Positions 26,666 to 35,980 of a stretch of DNA of 64,000 bases are shown in pieces (positions within the stretch are counted from its first letter, which is position 1; each line of letters opens with the position of its first letter). This stretch comes from Desulfonatronospira thiodismutans ASO3-1. Its GTDB lineage: Bacteria > Desulfobacterota > Desulfovibrionia > Desulfovibrionales > Desulfonatronovibrionaceae. Under the pieces are notes generated by a model, which saw only the letters and a program-made list of their open reading frames with translations, did no database searches and was not told the DNA's origin. The stretch is taken from contig NZ_ACJN02000004.1 of the NCBI RefSeq assembly GCF_000174435.1, positions 62,001-126,000 on the forward strand. Direction: 5' to 3'. The position numbers and the translations under genes were made by a program.

Positions 26666-26784
26666 AGCGCTTTTAAGGAAAGCAGCGGACAGGCACCCCC
26701 GCACTTATTTTTCTGAAGGATGTTTGACGGAATTTTAAAAATAAGTGCGGGGAGAGCCAGTTTCCATGCCACATGCAAAGCGTT
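26666..26784. repeat. Family I palindromic element, copy 2 (119 bp)
   Basis: Nearly base-for-base the same as 16451-16569, with AGCGCTTTTAAGGAAAGCAG at one end and AAAGCGTT at the other. It sits between bepA and yajC. The rest of 26498-26995 shows no gene; yajC's own promoter was not identified. Confidence 0.9.
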
Positions 26785-26995
26785 AAACAGATACTATTTT
26801 GCCAAAACCGGCTTACAGTCTGCTTCCAACTGTCTGCCTGTAAACTCATCGACCGCAGTACCTTCGTTTACAACCATAGACAATTACGGCTTTTTAGGCT
26901 ACGTTCGCCAACTTTAAGCTGCTGCACCGGTTGCATAGTCAGGCTGTGAGAATTTTTCCCTTAAACAACAGTAACTCATACTCAGGAGGAGACAC

Positions 26996-27334
26996 ATGTT
27001 ATTGGAAACCATGATCTTTGCCATGGGGGCCGACCCGGAAGGCGGGGCAGGCAACCCCCTGGCAGCCTTTGTACCACTTATACTAATGTTTGCCATTTTC
27101 TATTTTCTGCTGATCCGTCCTCAGCAGAAAAAGGCCAAGGAACACCGCAATGTCTTGGCCAACCTCAAAAGGGGGGACAACGTTCTCACCAATGGGGGAG
27201 TGTATGCGCGCATCTCGGACATTCAAAACGATGTGCTCACCCTGGAGGTTGGCGACAAAACCACAATAAAGGCCAACCGCAATTATATTGCCGGACTGGC
27301 AGATCCGAACCAGGACGCAGTCAAAAGAGAGTAG
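26996..27334 (+). CDS. yajC: Sec translocon accessory protein YajC
   Basis: A 112-residue inner-membrane protein with one transmembrane segment (about 22-41, AFVPLILMFAIFYFLLIRPQ), followed by the conserved QQKKAKEHRNVLANLKRGD and a small cytosolic domain. It joins SecDF at the translocon. AGGAGG lies 7 bases before the ATG. It heads the yajC-secD-secF operon, which is interrupted by a family III element. Confidence 0.95.
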   Translation: MLLETMIFAMGADPEGGAGNPLAAFVPLILMFAIFYFLLIRPQQKKAKEHRNVLANLKRGDNVLTNGGVYARISDIQNDVLTLEVGDKTTIKANRNYIAGLADPNQDAVKRE

Positions 27335-27374
27335 ACCGGGACCGTTGGAGGGCCTGGTCTGCTGAGAACAAAAA

Positions 27375-27583
27375 GCAACTATTCAGCATACCCTGCGTCT
27401 ACTCTTATTCTAAAAATTGGGAGTCGGGTTCGGCATCGGCTTCCGGCTCGGAGAGCCTGCAGTTCGGAAGAGGGTTGAAATGGAAAACGAATGGCCAGGT
27501 CATGCGGGAAGTGCCCCTTAGACGTTTCGTTTCCCATCCCGATCCCGGACCTGACAAAAGCATTGCCATGGTGAATAGTTACA
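27375..27583. repeat. Family III element inside the yajC-secD spacer (~209 bp)
   Basis: Ends GCAACTATTCAGCAT and (inverted) GTAACTATTCACCAT; inside are TCGGCATCGGCTTCCGGCTC and GGAGAGCCTGCAGTTCGG, shared in order with 38309-38523. The right end is 31 bases before secD, so the element carries or precedes the secD ribosome site. Confidence 0.8.
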
Positions 27584-27613
27584 ACAAAAAAACTAACTTC
27601 AGGACATTTACTA

Positions 27614-29218
27614 ATGAAGGCCAACCTGCGTTGGAAAATCCCCATCATACTACTGGTGCTGCTCGTCAGCCTGGCTTTTTTTCTGCCCACTTTTTCTAAG
27701 GTTAAGGATTCCAGGATCGGTGAGTACCTTCCGGACAGGCAGCTGAACCTGGGCCTGGACCTGCAGGGCGGAATCCATCTCCTGCTCAACGTTGAGGTCG
27801 AAAAAGCCATGGAAAGATCTCTTTCCCAGGCCGGACTCGATATCCGTGACGATGCCAGAGAAAATCAGATCCATGTTCTAAGGCCCTCGGTGAACGAGGA
27901 TACAAAGCTGGAGTTCACCCTGCTTCGCAGTGAGCAGCAGGGAGAGCTGGAGCAACTGCTCTCGGACAGGCATCCCAACCTGCAGATAGTGGATACAGAG
28001 GCCCTTGAGGACGACAGGATACGCTACATCATGGATTATGTCCCGGAACTCAAAGACGAGATGCATGAAATGACCATGGACCAGGCGGTGAAAACCATCC
28101 GCAACCGCATCGACCAGTTCGGCCTGGCCGAACCGGATATCCGGAAGCAGGAGGAAAACCGTGTTCAGGTCCAGCTTCCCGGCATGGATGATCCCGACAG
28201 GGCCATAGAAATCGTCGGCCAGACCGCCCACCTGGAGTTCAAGCTGGTTGACGAGGATGCTGATGTGCGCAGGGCAGAGGAAGACGGTGTTGTTCCGCCT
28301 GGAAGCAGGCTTTACTACCAGGTGACAGAAGGCCCCGACGACACTGAGAGCAAGCAGCCCATTGTGCTCAAGGACGACACCCTCATGAGCGGGGAACATA
28401 TCACCAACGCCCACACAGCCTTTGACGAGCGCAACAACCCTTACGTCTCTTTGACCTTCGACTCCCGGGGGGCCAGCATATTTGAAAGGATCACCGGGGA
28501 GAACATCCAGGAAAGGCTGGCCATAGTCCTGGACGGAGAAGTATATTCCACTCCGGTTATCCAGGAGAGAATTTCAGGCGGCAGAGCAAGCATCACCGGC
28601 CAGTTCACCGTGCAGGAGGCCCATGACCTCTCTGTCGTCTTGAGGGCAGGGGCGCTGCCTGCTCCGGTGCATATCATGGAAGAAAGAACAGTGGGGCCTT
28701 CTCTGGGCCAGGAATCCATTGAGCGCGGGGTCAACTCAGCCCTCATCGGAGGCGCCTTAGTGGTGGCCTTTATAATCTTTTACTACGGCTTCGCCGGTGT
28801 TGTGGCCAATACAGTCCTGGCTTTGAATATAATCCTCATACTTGCCGGTCTTGCCGGATTCGGGGCCACCCTGACCCTGCCGGGAATAGCCGGCATAATC
28901 CTGACCATAGGCATTGCTGTAGACGCCAATGTGCTCATATTTGAGCGCATAAGGGAGGAGCTAAGGCGGGGGCTGTCTCCCAGGGCAGCTGTGCAGGAGG
29001 GTTACAACCGGGCCACTCTGACCATTCTGGACGCCAATGTGACCACAGTCATCGCCGCCATGATCCTTTACCAGTTCGGCACCGGGCCGGTCCGTGGATT
29101 TGCCGTGACCCTGACCCTGGGGATACTGGCCTCAATGTTTACGGCCATATTTGTATCCAGGGTGATCTTCGATATCTGGATCGCCAGCCGCAAACCACAG
29201 ACAGCACTTAACATCTAA
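27614..29218 (+). CDS. secD: Protein translocase subunit SecD
   Basis: A 534-residue RND-family membrane protein that uses the proton gradient to help complete protein export. TM1 is at about 9-26; the large periplasmic domain begins with GLDLQGGIHLLLNVEVEKAM and includes IRNRIDQFGLAEPDI and RVQVQLPG; five further helices follow after residue 370 with VGPSLGQESIERG, IAVDANVLIFERIREELRRG and TVIAAMILYQFGTGPVRGFA. Length fits the family. The ATG lies just past a family III repeat, with no strong Shine-Dalgarno. Confidence 0.96.
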   Translation: MKANLRWKIPIILLVLLVSLAFFLPTFSKVKDSRIGEYLPDRQLNLGLDLQGGIHLLLNVEVEKAMERSLSQAGLDIRDDARENQIHVLRPSVNEDTKLEFTLLRSEQQGELEQLLSDRHPNLQIVDTEALEDDRIRYIMDYVPELKDEMHEMTMDQAVKTIRNRIDQFGLAEPDIRKQEENRVQVQLPGMDDPDRAIEIVGQTAHLEFKLVDEDADVRRAEEDGVVPPGSRLYYQVTEGPDDTESKQPIVLKDDTLMSGEHITNAHTAFDERNNPYVSLTFDSRGASIFERITGENIQERLAIVLDGEVYSTPVIQERISGGRASITGQFTVQEAHDLSVVLRAGALPAPVHIMEERTVGPSLGQESIERGVNSALIGGALVVAFIIFYYGFAGVVANTVLALNIILILAGLAGFGATLTLPGIAGIILTIGIAVDANVLIFERIREELRRGLSPRAAVQEGYNRATLTILDANVTTVIAAMILYQFGTGPVRGFAVTLTLGILASMFTAIFVSRVIFDIWIASRKPQTALNI

Positions 29219-29238
29219 CCCTTCAAGGCAGAACCATA

Positions 29239-30354
29239 ATGGGTTTTCAGATAATCAGACCGGATACCAGCTTTGACTTCATGGGCAAAAGAAAGATTGC
29301 CCTGACAATATCTTTGGTCCTTTTGTTTCTGGGACTTGCTTCGCTTCTGGTCAAAGGGGGGCCGAGATACGGCATAGACTTTGCAGGCGGGGTGATTCTC
29401 CAGATCCAGTTTGAATCAGAAGTGGAAATGGGCAAGCTCGAATCCCTGTTGCAGGAGGCCCAGCTCCCGGGCATGTCCCTGCAGACATTCGGGGACCGCG
29501 GAGACAATGAATACCTGGTGCGCAGTTCAGCCGAGGGCTTGACCACCAGTGATGTACGGGAGCAGACACGCCAGGCCCTGCAGGCAGAATTTCAGGAGGA
29601 CGAGTTCACTTTTCAGAGGCTGGAAATGGTCGGTCCCAGGGTGGGCGAGGAGCTCCGGGAAAATGCGCTGCAGGCTCTTTTCTTTGCCGTACTGCTCATA
29701 TCCATTTATATATCCGGTCGCTTTGAGCACAAGTGGTTTATTGCCGGGTTCATGGCTGCAGGCCTGGGACTTGGGGTGTATCTGCTGAAAATCCTGGGGG
29801 CCCCCCTGGTCTTTCTCATCCTGGCCGCCCTTTTGATATCAATCATGTTCACATGGTATTTAAAGCTGAGCTTTGCCCTGGGGGCGGTACTGGCCCTGAT
29901 ACATGACGTACTCATTACTGTGGGAATTTTCTCGCTTCTAAACAAGGAATTCGACCTGAGCATAGTGGCCGCCCTGCTGACCATTATCGGCTATTCCCTG
30001 AACGATACCATTGTCATTTATGACCGCATCCGGGAAAACATGCGCAAGAAAATAAGCGAGTCTTTGACTCAGACCATCAATACAAGCCTGAACCAGACCC
30101 TGAGCCGGACCATTGTCACCTCCGGAACTACACTTATGGTAATTCTGTCCCTGCTCATCCTGGGCGGGGGCATAATCCACGATTTTGCCTTTGCCCTGCT
30201 GGTAGGTGTTCTGGTGGGAACATTCTCTTCTGTATTCGTGGCCAGTTCCATTCTCCTGAAACTGAGACCGGAAATCCCGGGAGAGGACGAAAAGGAAGAA
30301 GTAATTGACGTCAAGGCCAGGATGGATATGCGGGCTCAGAAAAAAGGCAGATGA
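29239..30354 (+). CDS. secF: Protein translocase subunit SecF
   Basis: A 371-residue partner of SecD. GIDFAGGVILQIQFE opens the periplasmic part after TM1, and helices 2-6 carry VGPRVGEELRENALQALFFA, IGYSLNDTIVIYDRIRENMR and TLSRTIVTSGTTLMVILSL, all SecF signatures. It starts 20 bases after secD and is the last gene of the operon, ending ahead of a bidirectional terminator shared with sufB. Confidence 0.96.
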   Translation: MGFQIIRPDTSFDFMGKRKIALTISLVLLFLGLASLLVKGGPRYGIDFAGGVILQIQFESEVEMGKLESLLQEAQLPGMSLQTFGDRGDNEYLVRSSAEGLTTSDVREQTRQALQAEFQEDEFTFQRLEMVGPRVGEELRENALQALFFAVLLISIYISGRFEHKWFIAGFMAAGLGLGVYLLKILGAPLVFLILAALLISIMFTWYLKLSFALGAVLALIHDVLITVGIFSLLNKEFDLSIVAALLTIIGYSLNDTIVIYDRIRENMRKKISESLTQTINTSLNQTLSRTIVTSGTTLMVILSLLILGGGIIHDFAFALLVGVLVGTFSSVFVASSILLKLRPEIPGEDEKEEVIDVKARMDMRAQKKGR

Positions 30355-30612
30355 TTCAAGAATTATGGATTGGGATTCTGGGATTCAGGAATTGAGGGAT
30401 TGAGGAATTCAAAGATTGTGAATTATGGATTAAAGGGTTAGATAAGGCCCAGGTTCACACGCTCTAATCCAAAAGGCTCCGGAATTTTTTAGTTCCCGGA
30501 GCCTTTTTTTAAGAAAGTATTTGCTGCTCTTTCCTGCCTCTGCAGTGCTGAGCCGTCAATTCTTTAATCCCTGAATCCCTCAATATCAAATCCCTCAATC
30601 TATCAATCAATA
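30355..30612. repeat. GGGATT-rich simple repeats flanking a terminator
   Basis: 30355-30440 consists of GGGATT/GGAATT-type units (GATTGGGATTCTGGGATTCA, GGAATTGAGGGATTGAGG) and 30560-30612 holds the opposite-strand version (AATCCCTGAATCCCTCAA), so the two tracts are loosely inverted around the terminator at 30474. Related to the tandem tract at 62646-62744. Confidence 0.7.
30474..30510 (+). terminator. Bidirectional rho-independent terminator (secF / sufB)
   Basis: GGCTCCGG (30475-30482) pairs with CCGGAGCC (30496-30503, one bulge) and is followed by seven T; on the minus strand it is followed by TTTT. It separates the convergent secF and sufB. Confidence 0.88.
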
Positions 30613-30613
30613 T

Positions 30614-31795
30614 TTAAAACATATCCTTTTCTGTCTCGTCGATTATTTCCTCTATGCTGGCCTGCAGCTCCGCCGGCAGACCCATGATATCCACATTCAT
30701 GAAACCGCGTACAATGGTTGAAGTCGCCTGCTCCTCGTCCAGCCCCCGGGCCATGAGATACTCGATTTCTTCCTGGGCAATCTTGCCCACGGCTGCCTCA
30801 TGGGAGAGCTCTACACCTGGAACCGTGGCCTTTAATTCTGGAATGGCGTGAATAATACCCTCAGACAAAACAAGGCCCTTGCATTCCAGGTGACCCTTGG
30901 CAGGGGCGGTATTGCCCTCTATGATCCCGGGAGCGATTATGGTCCCTCCGGTGGTGATGGTTCTGGATATTATCTCTCCCCTGGTATCGGGGGCATTGAG
31001 CACTATCTTGTTGCCGGAATCAATATAGGATCCTTTTGGGGCTACGAGAATGGAGTTAAAGCTGGCCACGGCCCTTTCTCCGTTTAGAAACACCGCTGGA
31101 AAGGACTGTACAGACCTCACCGGGCGCAGCAGTATATAATTGCTGGCGAAAACCCCGTCTTCCTGGACTATGGCCACGGTGCGGGGCCGGACCATGACCT
31201 CGCTGCCCCAGTTGTGCACCATGGTAAAGGTGAGCTTGCCGCCCTTCTTGATATAGATCTCGGAGATGCCCAGGTGCAGGGCCGAGGTCACATCTGCCGA
31301 AGTGGTGCAGCCTGTTATGACATGCAGTTCCGAGTCTTCTTCCACAATAATTATATTGTGTACATTCTGGCCCACATTCTCACCCTTAATGAAAAGGCAG
31401 GACTGGACCGGATCTGTTATTTTGGCCCCCTTTTCAGTCCTGATGAAGTAACCTCCGTGCACCTTTTCCGCGGCGGCCCGGGTAAACTCGTCCTTATCCT
31501 TGTCCACGGCCTGCCAGTAATACTCAGGCAGGCCGTCATACTTGTCCAGAGCCTCCTTTATATCCAGGATCTCAACACCTTTCTGGCATGAACTGCAATG
31601 CACCTTGGAATGGTTGACATGCAGATATGAGCCGCTTCTCTGGGCCTCTGAAGTATCCACGCCGGCCATGAGCAGCTGTTTACGGTCTGCTTCGCTCAGC
31701 TGCCGCAGATCTTTGAGGGCCGGCTGTTCCTGCTGGTCAAAACTGTACCTGCCCAGATCCACCCGGGGTGTTTCACTTTCGTTTAGTTGAGACAT
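30614..31795 (-). CDS. sufB: SufB/SufD-type Fe-S cluster scaffold (SmsB-like)
   Basis: A 393-residue scaffold with the SufBD beta-helix core (VITGCTTSADVTSALHLG, IYIKKGGKLTFTMVHNWGSE, GNTAPAKGHLECKGLVLSEG, HEAAVGKIAQEEIEYLMARG). It forms a complex with SufC for Fe-S assembly. It is shorter than SufB of full SUF operons (about 480). AAGGAG lies 8 bases before the ATG at 31795, preferred over the GTG at 31804. It overlaps the sufC end by 13 bases. No sufA, sufD, sufS or sufE is beside it, so this is a two-gene C-B system as in archaea and anaerobes. Confidence 0.9.
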   Translation of the reverse strand: MSQLNESETPRVDLGRYSFDQQEQPALKDLRQLSEADRKQLLMAGVDTSEAQRSGSYLHVNHSKVHCSSCQKGVEILDIKEALDKYDGLPEYYWQAVDKDKDEFTRAAAEKVHGGYFIRTEKGAKITDPVQSCLFIKGENVGQNVHNIIIVEEDSELHVITGCTTSADVTSALHLGISEIYIKKGGKLTFTMVHNWGSEVMVRPRTVAIVQEDGVFASNYILLRPVRSVQSFPAVFLNGERAVASFNSILVAPKGSYIDSGNKIVLNAPDTRGEIISRTITTGGTIIAPGIIEGNTAPAKGHLECKGLVLSEGIIHAIPELKATVPGVELSHEAAVGKIAQEEIEYLMARGLDEEQATSTIVRGFMNVDIMGLPAELQASIEEIIDETEKDMF

Positions 31796-32541
31796 CTTAC
31801 ACACTCCTTATATCCGTATTTGCTGATATGATCCAGAATATCTCTGGGCCTTGCAGTGCAGCACAGCTTTCCTTCGTAAAGCACCTGCCCCCTGTCCGCA
31901 TTGATGTAATCCAGTATGTATCCGGTATGGGTTATAATCAGCCCGGATGTCTGATGTCTGGATTTGAGCTCTTTCATGGAAATACCGTTTCTGGGCTCAA
32001 GAGGACCGTCCAGAATCCCTCTTATGACCTTGCCGATAAGGTTCATGTTTTCCAGATCAACACCTGACTCCGGCTCGTCAAAAAGGACCAGCCCGGGATC
32101 CTGAGCCATGAGCTGCAAGAGCTCCGACCTTTTTATCTCCCCCCCTGAAAATCCTGCATTGATATCCCTGTCAAGAAGCTCTGTAAAATTGACCTCCTTG
32201 GCCATTTCGTCCACGTCAACCTCCCTGCCCCCGGCACACAGCTTGACCATATCCCTGGTCTTGAGTCCGTGAATCGTGGGAGGACGCTGAAAGGACATGC
32301 CGATACCCAGTCTTGCACGATCATAAGCAGGCATGTGGGTGATATCCTGGTCATTGTAGTAAATTCTGCCTTTCACGATTTCATAGCCGTCAAAACCCAT
32401 GAGAGTCATAAGCAGGGAGGTCTTGCCGGACCCGTTGGGACCGAAAAGTATAAAGTTCTCTCCATCGCTTATCTGCAGGTTTATCCCCTTGAGGATCTCC
32501 CTGCCCCCGACCTTGACGAACAGATCTTCAATGGTAAGCAT
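31783..32541 (-). CDS. sufC: SufC ATPase of the Fe-S assembly complex (SmsC-like)
   Basis: A 252-residue ABC-type cytosolic ATPase that drives the SufB scaffold. Walker A GPNGSGKT at 34-41, signature FSGGEIKRSELLQLMAQDPG, Walker B VLFDEPESGVDLENM, and the SufC-type H loop LIITHTGYIL. The ATG at 32541 follows AAGGAGTGGTC; the frame also has a GTG two codons earlier. It is the first gene of the sufC-sufB operon. Confidence 0.94.
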   Translation of the reverse strand: MLTIEDLFVKVGGREILKGINLQISDGENFILFGPNGSGKTSLLMTLMGFDGYEIVKGRIYYNDQDITHMPAYDRARLGIGMSFQRPPTIHGLKTRDMVKLCAGGREVDVDEMAKEVNFTELLDRDINAGFSGGEIKRSELLQLMAQDPGLVLFDEPESGVDLENMNLIGKVIRGILDGPLEPRNGISMKELKSRHQTSGLIITHTGYILDYINADRGQVLYEGKLCCTARPRDILDHISKYGYKECVRCLN

Positions 32542-32621
32542 GACCACTCCTTAGTGTATAATTACATTGTTCAATGATGTTAAGTCAGCCTGGATATGGA
32601 AAAATTCTGCGCAGGCTACAG

Positions 32622-33338
32622 CTACTCCAGAAAAAATTCATCCTTTTTCTGAGCCTGATAACAATAATAACACCTTTTATTATCTTTGAAAAGAGGCAGC
32701 AAAATCATTCCGGCCAGAAAGCCTCCTGCATGGGCCCACCAGGCCACTCCTGACCCGGAGGAAAAAATACCCGCCCCGATGGCGGACATTATCTGGATAA
32801 TAAACCATATCCCCAGAAAAATCACCGCCGGAATCCGGAACACAAAAACAGGGGGTATAAAGGTGAGCACCCAGGAGTGGGGATAAAGCAGAAAATATGC
32901 CCCCATCACCCCTGCCACTGCGCCGGATGCTCCCACTACAGGTATTGGCGAGGTCAGGTTGAAGATGATGTGTGTACCCAGGGCCGCCACCCCGCACACC
33001 AGGTAAAAGAGCAGAAACCTCAAGGAGCCCATGACATCCTCGATGTTTACAGCAAATATCCAAAGCATCCAGCTGTTTATGAGAAAATGCCAGAATCCCC
33101 CGTGCAGGAACATATAGGTTATCGCCGTGTAGAATCCTGCCTCTGGATAACCCATCCAGGCGGCCCATTCTGGCTGGGTGAATCTGGCCGGAACCAGGCC
33201 GTAGAGATGAAAAATCCTGTTCATCCCTTCCGGGCCAAGGCTTACTGTGTACAAAAAAACCAGGGCGTTTATCCCGATAAGGCCCATGACCATGTAAGGC
33301 CTGTACACATTGGGAATACTGTCTTTTAACGGTATCAA
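32622..33338 (-). CDS. Rhomboid-family intramembrane serine protease
   Basis: A 238-residue protease with six to seven predicted helices. The catalytic serine is S138 in VVGASGAVAG and the histidine H203 in WWAHAGGFLAG; the HGGFWHFLINSWML segment (79-93) supplies the oxyanion-side histidine and asparagine. The C-terminus has a short CYYC cysteine pair that could bind metal. Its start overlaps the stop of rluD-coaE by four bases (ATGA), so they are co-translated. Substrate unknown. Confidence 0.92.
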   Translation of the reverse strand: MIPLKDSIPNVYRPYMVMGLIGINALVFLYTVSLGPEGMNRIFHLYGLVPARFTQPEWAAWMGYPEAGFYTAITYMFLHGGFWHFLINSWMLWIFAVNIEDVMGSLRFLLFYLVCGVAALGTHIIFNLTSPIPVVGASGAVAGVMGAYFLLYPHSWVLTFIPPVFVFRIPAVIFLGIWFIIQIMSAIGAGIFSSGSGVAWWAHAGGFLAGMILLPLFKDNKRCYYCYQAQKKDEFFLE

Positions 33339-34942
33339 GGATTGCAGGCCATATTTTTAAAATGGTTATAATCCACGCCGGCTTTTTTTCTTCGAAGCCC
33401 CGTTAAAAGCCTTTGCAGTGCCGTCACCTGATCCATCAGCCCTTGAAAATCCCGGCTGTTGTCCACCACCATCTGGCAGCGCTTAATTTTTTCCGGTTGT
33501 GAAAACTGCATGGCATCCAGGCTCTCAAAAACATCCGGGCTCCACCCCCTGCTGGAACAGACCCTGTTTCTGCGCAGAAAATCCGGGCAGAACACCCCTA
33601 CACTCAGGCAGTCACGGTCTCCGGCCATGCCGGATTCGAACCACAGGGGAATTTCAGCCAGGGCCAGACGCTTATCCGCGTGTTTCTCCCAGAACTCTTC
33701 AAGCCTGTGTCCCACCAGTGGGTGAATCAGGTGTGCAATCTCATCCATGAGCCCAGAGTCCTGCATAACTGCTGCAAGCAGCTTTTTTTTGTCCACCGGC
33801 TGGTCATCCTGTGGAGTAAAACGGTAACCGAAACGTTTCCTGAGTATAAGCCATCCGTCGCTGCCTGGCTGATACAGATCATCAACGCATTTGTCCGCGC
33901 TGAAGACAGGAAAACCCAGACTTCTGAAATATTCCAGCACACTGCTTTTACCGCATCCCGCAGACCCTGTAACGACTACTTTCTGACACTTCCTGACAAG
34001 CCACAGCAGGGTGCGTATGAAATCCCGGGGAGGCCTGCTGATAAATTCCAGCCATTGTCGGCTTACAGGATGCATGATCCCCAGGCACGATGAATGCAGC
34101 AACTGCCTTTTAGCCAGCCTGGAAAGAAACCTTTTTTTCCAGCCAAACCTGTCCCAATCTGTGCCGCCGTAAATCCTGTCCCCAAGCACGGGATGGTTCA
34201 AATGGGAAAAATGAACCCGGATCTGGTGCGTGCGTCCCGTAAATATCTGCACTTGCACAAGACTCCAAAGCCCACTGGGATCACGCTTCAGCACTTTATA
34301 GGCTGTTCTTGCGCTGCGTCCTTCTCTGCTTGGTGCCACCCTGGCCCTGCTCTGCTGGTCTCTGGCCAGGGGAACATTGATTATGCCTTCATCCTGTTTC
34401 AAGGCCCCGCAGACCAGGGCCAGATAAGTTTTATGCACGCGGCGTCCGGCAAACTGCCCGGCAAGGTCTTCTTTGGCCTCCTGGTTCAGGGCCGCCACCA
34501 TGAGTCCGGTTGTATCCTTGTCCAGCCTGTGCACTATACCGGGCCTTTGTCTGTCCGTCATGAGCCGCAGTCCTGGGCAGGCATAAAGCAGGTAATGCAC
34601 CAGAGTGGGAGCGGGGTCCGAGGAGGAAGGGTGTACGCTCAGGCCTGCAGGTTTATTTAAAACTACCATCTCCCGGTCCATGTATACAATGTCCAGCTTT
34701 CCGGCTACAGGCTCAAGATCTTCATTTTCCTCCCGGGCAAGAACCTGGACTGTTTGGCCTGCACTAAGCTTATGCGCCGGCTTCAGGCAGACAGTACCGT
34801 CAAGAAGGATATTACCCTTTCTGATCCAGTCCTGCACCCTGGACCTGGAAGGAGCGGGTCGGGGAATATTCTGCATCACCAGCCGGTCCAGCCTGGACCC
34901 GGCCTGGGACTCCTGAACCGTAAACAAAAGCTCTTCACCCAA
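33335..34942 (-). CDS. RluD-type pseudouridine synthase fused to dephospho-CoA kinase
   Basis: A 535-residue bifunctional protein. Residues 15-75 are an S4 RNA-binding domain; 85-300 is an RluA/RluD-type synthase with catalytic HRLDKDTTG (D141) and the late motif GRTHQIRVHF. From about 318, CoaE begins: P-loop VTGSAGCGKSS (326-333), FSADKCVDDLY, and LALAEIPLWFE. CoaE makes the last step of CoA synthesis. This fusion is known from Desulfovibrio-type genomes. Downstream rhomboid overlaps by four bases. Confidence 0.92.
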   Translation of the reverse strand: MGEELLFTVQESQAGSRLDRLVMQNIPRPAPSRSRVQDWIRKGNILLDGTVCLKPAHKLSAGQTVQVLAREENEDLEPVAGKLDIVYMDREMVVLNKPAGLSVHPSSSDPAPTLVHYLLYACPGLRLMTDRQRPGIVHRLDKDTTGLMVAALNQEAKEDLAGQFAGRRVHKTYLALVCGALKQDEGIINVPLARDQQSRARVAPSREGRSARTAYKVLKRDPSGLWSLVQVQIFTGRTHQIRVHFSHLNHPVLGDRIYGGTDWDRFGWKKRFLSRLAKRQLLHSSCLGIMHPVSRQWLEFISRPPRDFIRTLLWLVRKCQKVVVTGSAGCGKSSVLEYFRSLGFPVFSADKCVDDLYQPGSDGWLILRKRFGYRFTPQDDQPVDKKKLLAAVMQDSGLMDEIAHLIHPLVGHRLEEFWEKHADKRLALAEIPLWFESGMAGDRDCLSVGVFCPDFLRRNRVCSSRGWSPDVFESLDAMQFSQPEKIKRCQMVVDNSRDFQGLMDQVTALQRLLTGLRRKKAGVDYNHFKNMACNP

Positions 34943-35004
34943 CTAACGGCTCCTGACAGAAAATATCGCCCTTTGCTGAAATATTCCCGGGTCTATTTTT
35001 CAAA

Positions 35005-35883
35005 CTAAAGCACAACCTCTGTGCCGATACCGCCCCTGGTAAAAATCTCCAGGATGATGGAATTCTCCACCCGGCCGTCTATTATATGCGCCTTCTGCAC
35101 TCCTTCTTCCACGCATTCCATGCAGCACTTGAGCTTGGGGATCATGCCCCCGGCCACCACTCCCGACTCCATCACCTGGGCCGCCTGCCTGCGGGTAAGG
35201 CTGGAGATAATCTCCCCGGAAGGATCCTGCACACCGGCTACATCGGTCAGAAGTATGAGCTTTTTGGCCTTCAGGGCCGAGGCCATGGCCCCTGCCACCG
35301 AATCGGCATTTATATTGTACGTCTCCCCTTCTTCATCCACTCCCACGGGAGCAATGATGGGAATAAAACCCCTGGCCTGCACCGCTTGAATAAGACCGGT
35401 GTTTATATTTACCACTTCCCCCACCTTGCCCAGATCGATGATCTCCGGTGGAGCGTCCTTGCGGTTTATGACCATCTCCATTTTGCGGGCCATTATGGTA
35501 GGGCCATCCTTGCCGGACAGGCCCACCGACCTGCCACCGCACTGATTGATCAGGCTGACGATCTCCTTGTTCACTTTTCCCACCAGGACCATTTCCACCA
35601 CGTCCATGGTGGCCTGGTCGGTTATCCTCAGGCCTTCCCGGAACTGGCAGTCTATTTTGAGCTGTTCCAGCATACTGCCTATCTGGGGTCCGCCGCCATG
35701 GACAATGATTGGATTCAAGCCGATATACTTGAGCAGGATAATGTTCAGGGCGAAACTTTTTTTGAGGTTGGCATCGATCATGGCGTGACCGCCATACTTG
35801 ACCACAACGGTTTCACTGTAGAACTCCCTGATGTATGGTAGGGCCTCAAGCAGAATTTTGGCCTTATTGGCTTCGCTTTCCAT
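35005..35883 (-). CDS. argB: Acetylglutamate kinase
   Basis: A 292-residue amino-acid kinase, the second step of arginine synthesis. [12 protein letters not shown] and [16 protein letters not shown] are the phosphate- and substrate-binding loops; [27 protein letters not shown] and the C-terminal [11 protein letters not shown] complete the ArgB pattern. The ATG at 35883 ([15 protein letters not shown]) follows AGGAG by four bases and matches the family; an ATG eight codons earlier has no ribosome site. It lies 62 bases upstream of rluD-coaE. Confidence 0.95.
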   Translation of the reverse strand: MESEANKAKILLEALPYIREFYSETVVVKYGGHAMIDANLKKSFALNIILLKYIGLNPIIVHGGGPQIGSMLEQLKIDCQFREGLRITDQATMDVVEMVLVGKVNKEIVSLINQCGGRSVGLSGKDGPTIMARKMEMVINRKDAPPEIIDLGKVGEVVNINTGLIQAVQARGFIPIIAPVGVDEEGETYNINADSVAGAMASALKAKKLILLTDVAGVQDPSGEIISSLTRRQAAQVMESGVVAGGMIPKLKCCMECVEEGVQKAHIIDGRVENSIILEIFTRGGIGTEVVL

Positions 35884-35980
35884 GCTGCTCCTGTATCCGG
35901 TATGCACGCCGGGCCATATTTTTGTAACTACTCAGCACCTGCGGACGAAAAGCCAGGGTCCGGGGGTTCGGCAAACTGGG

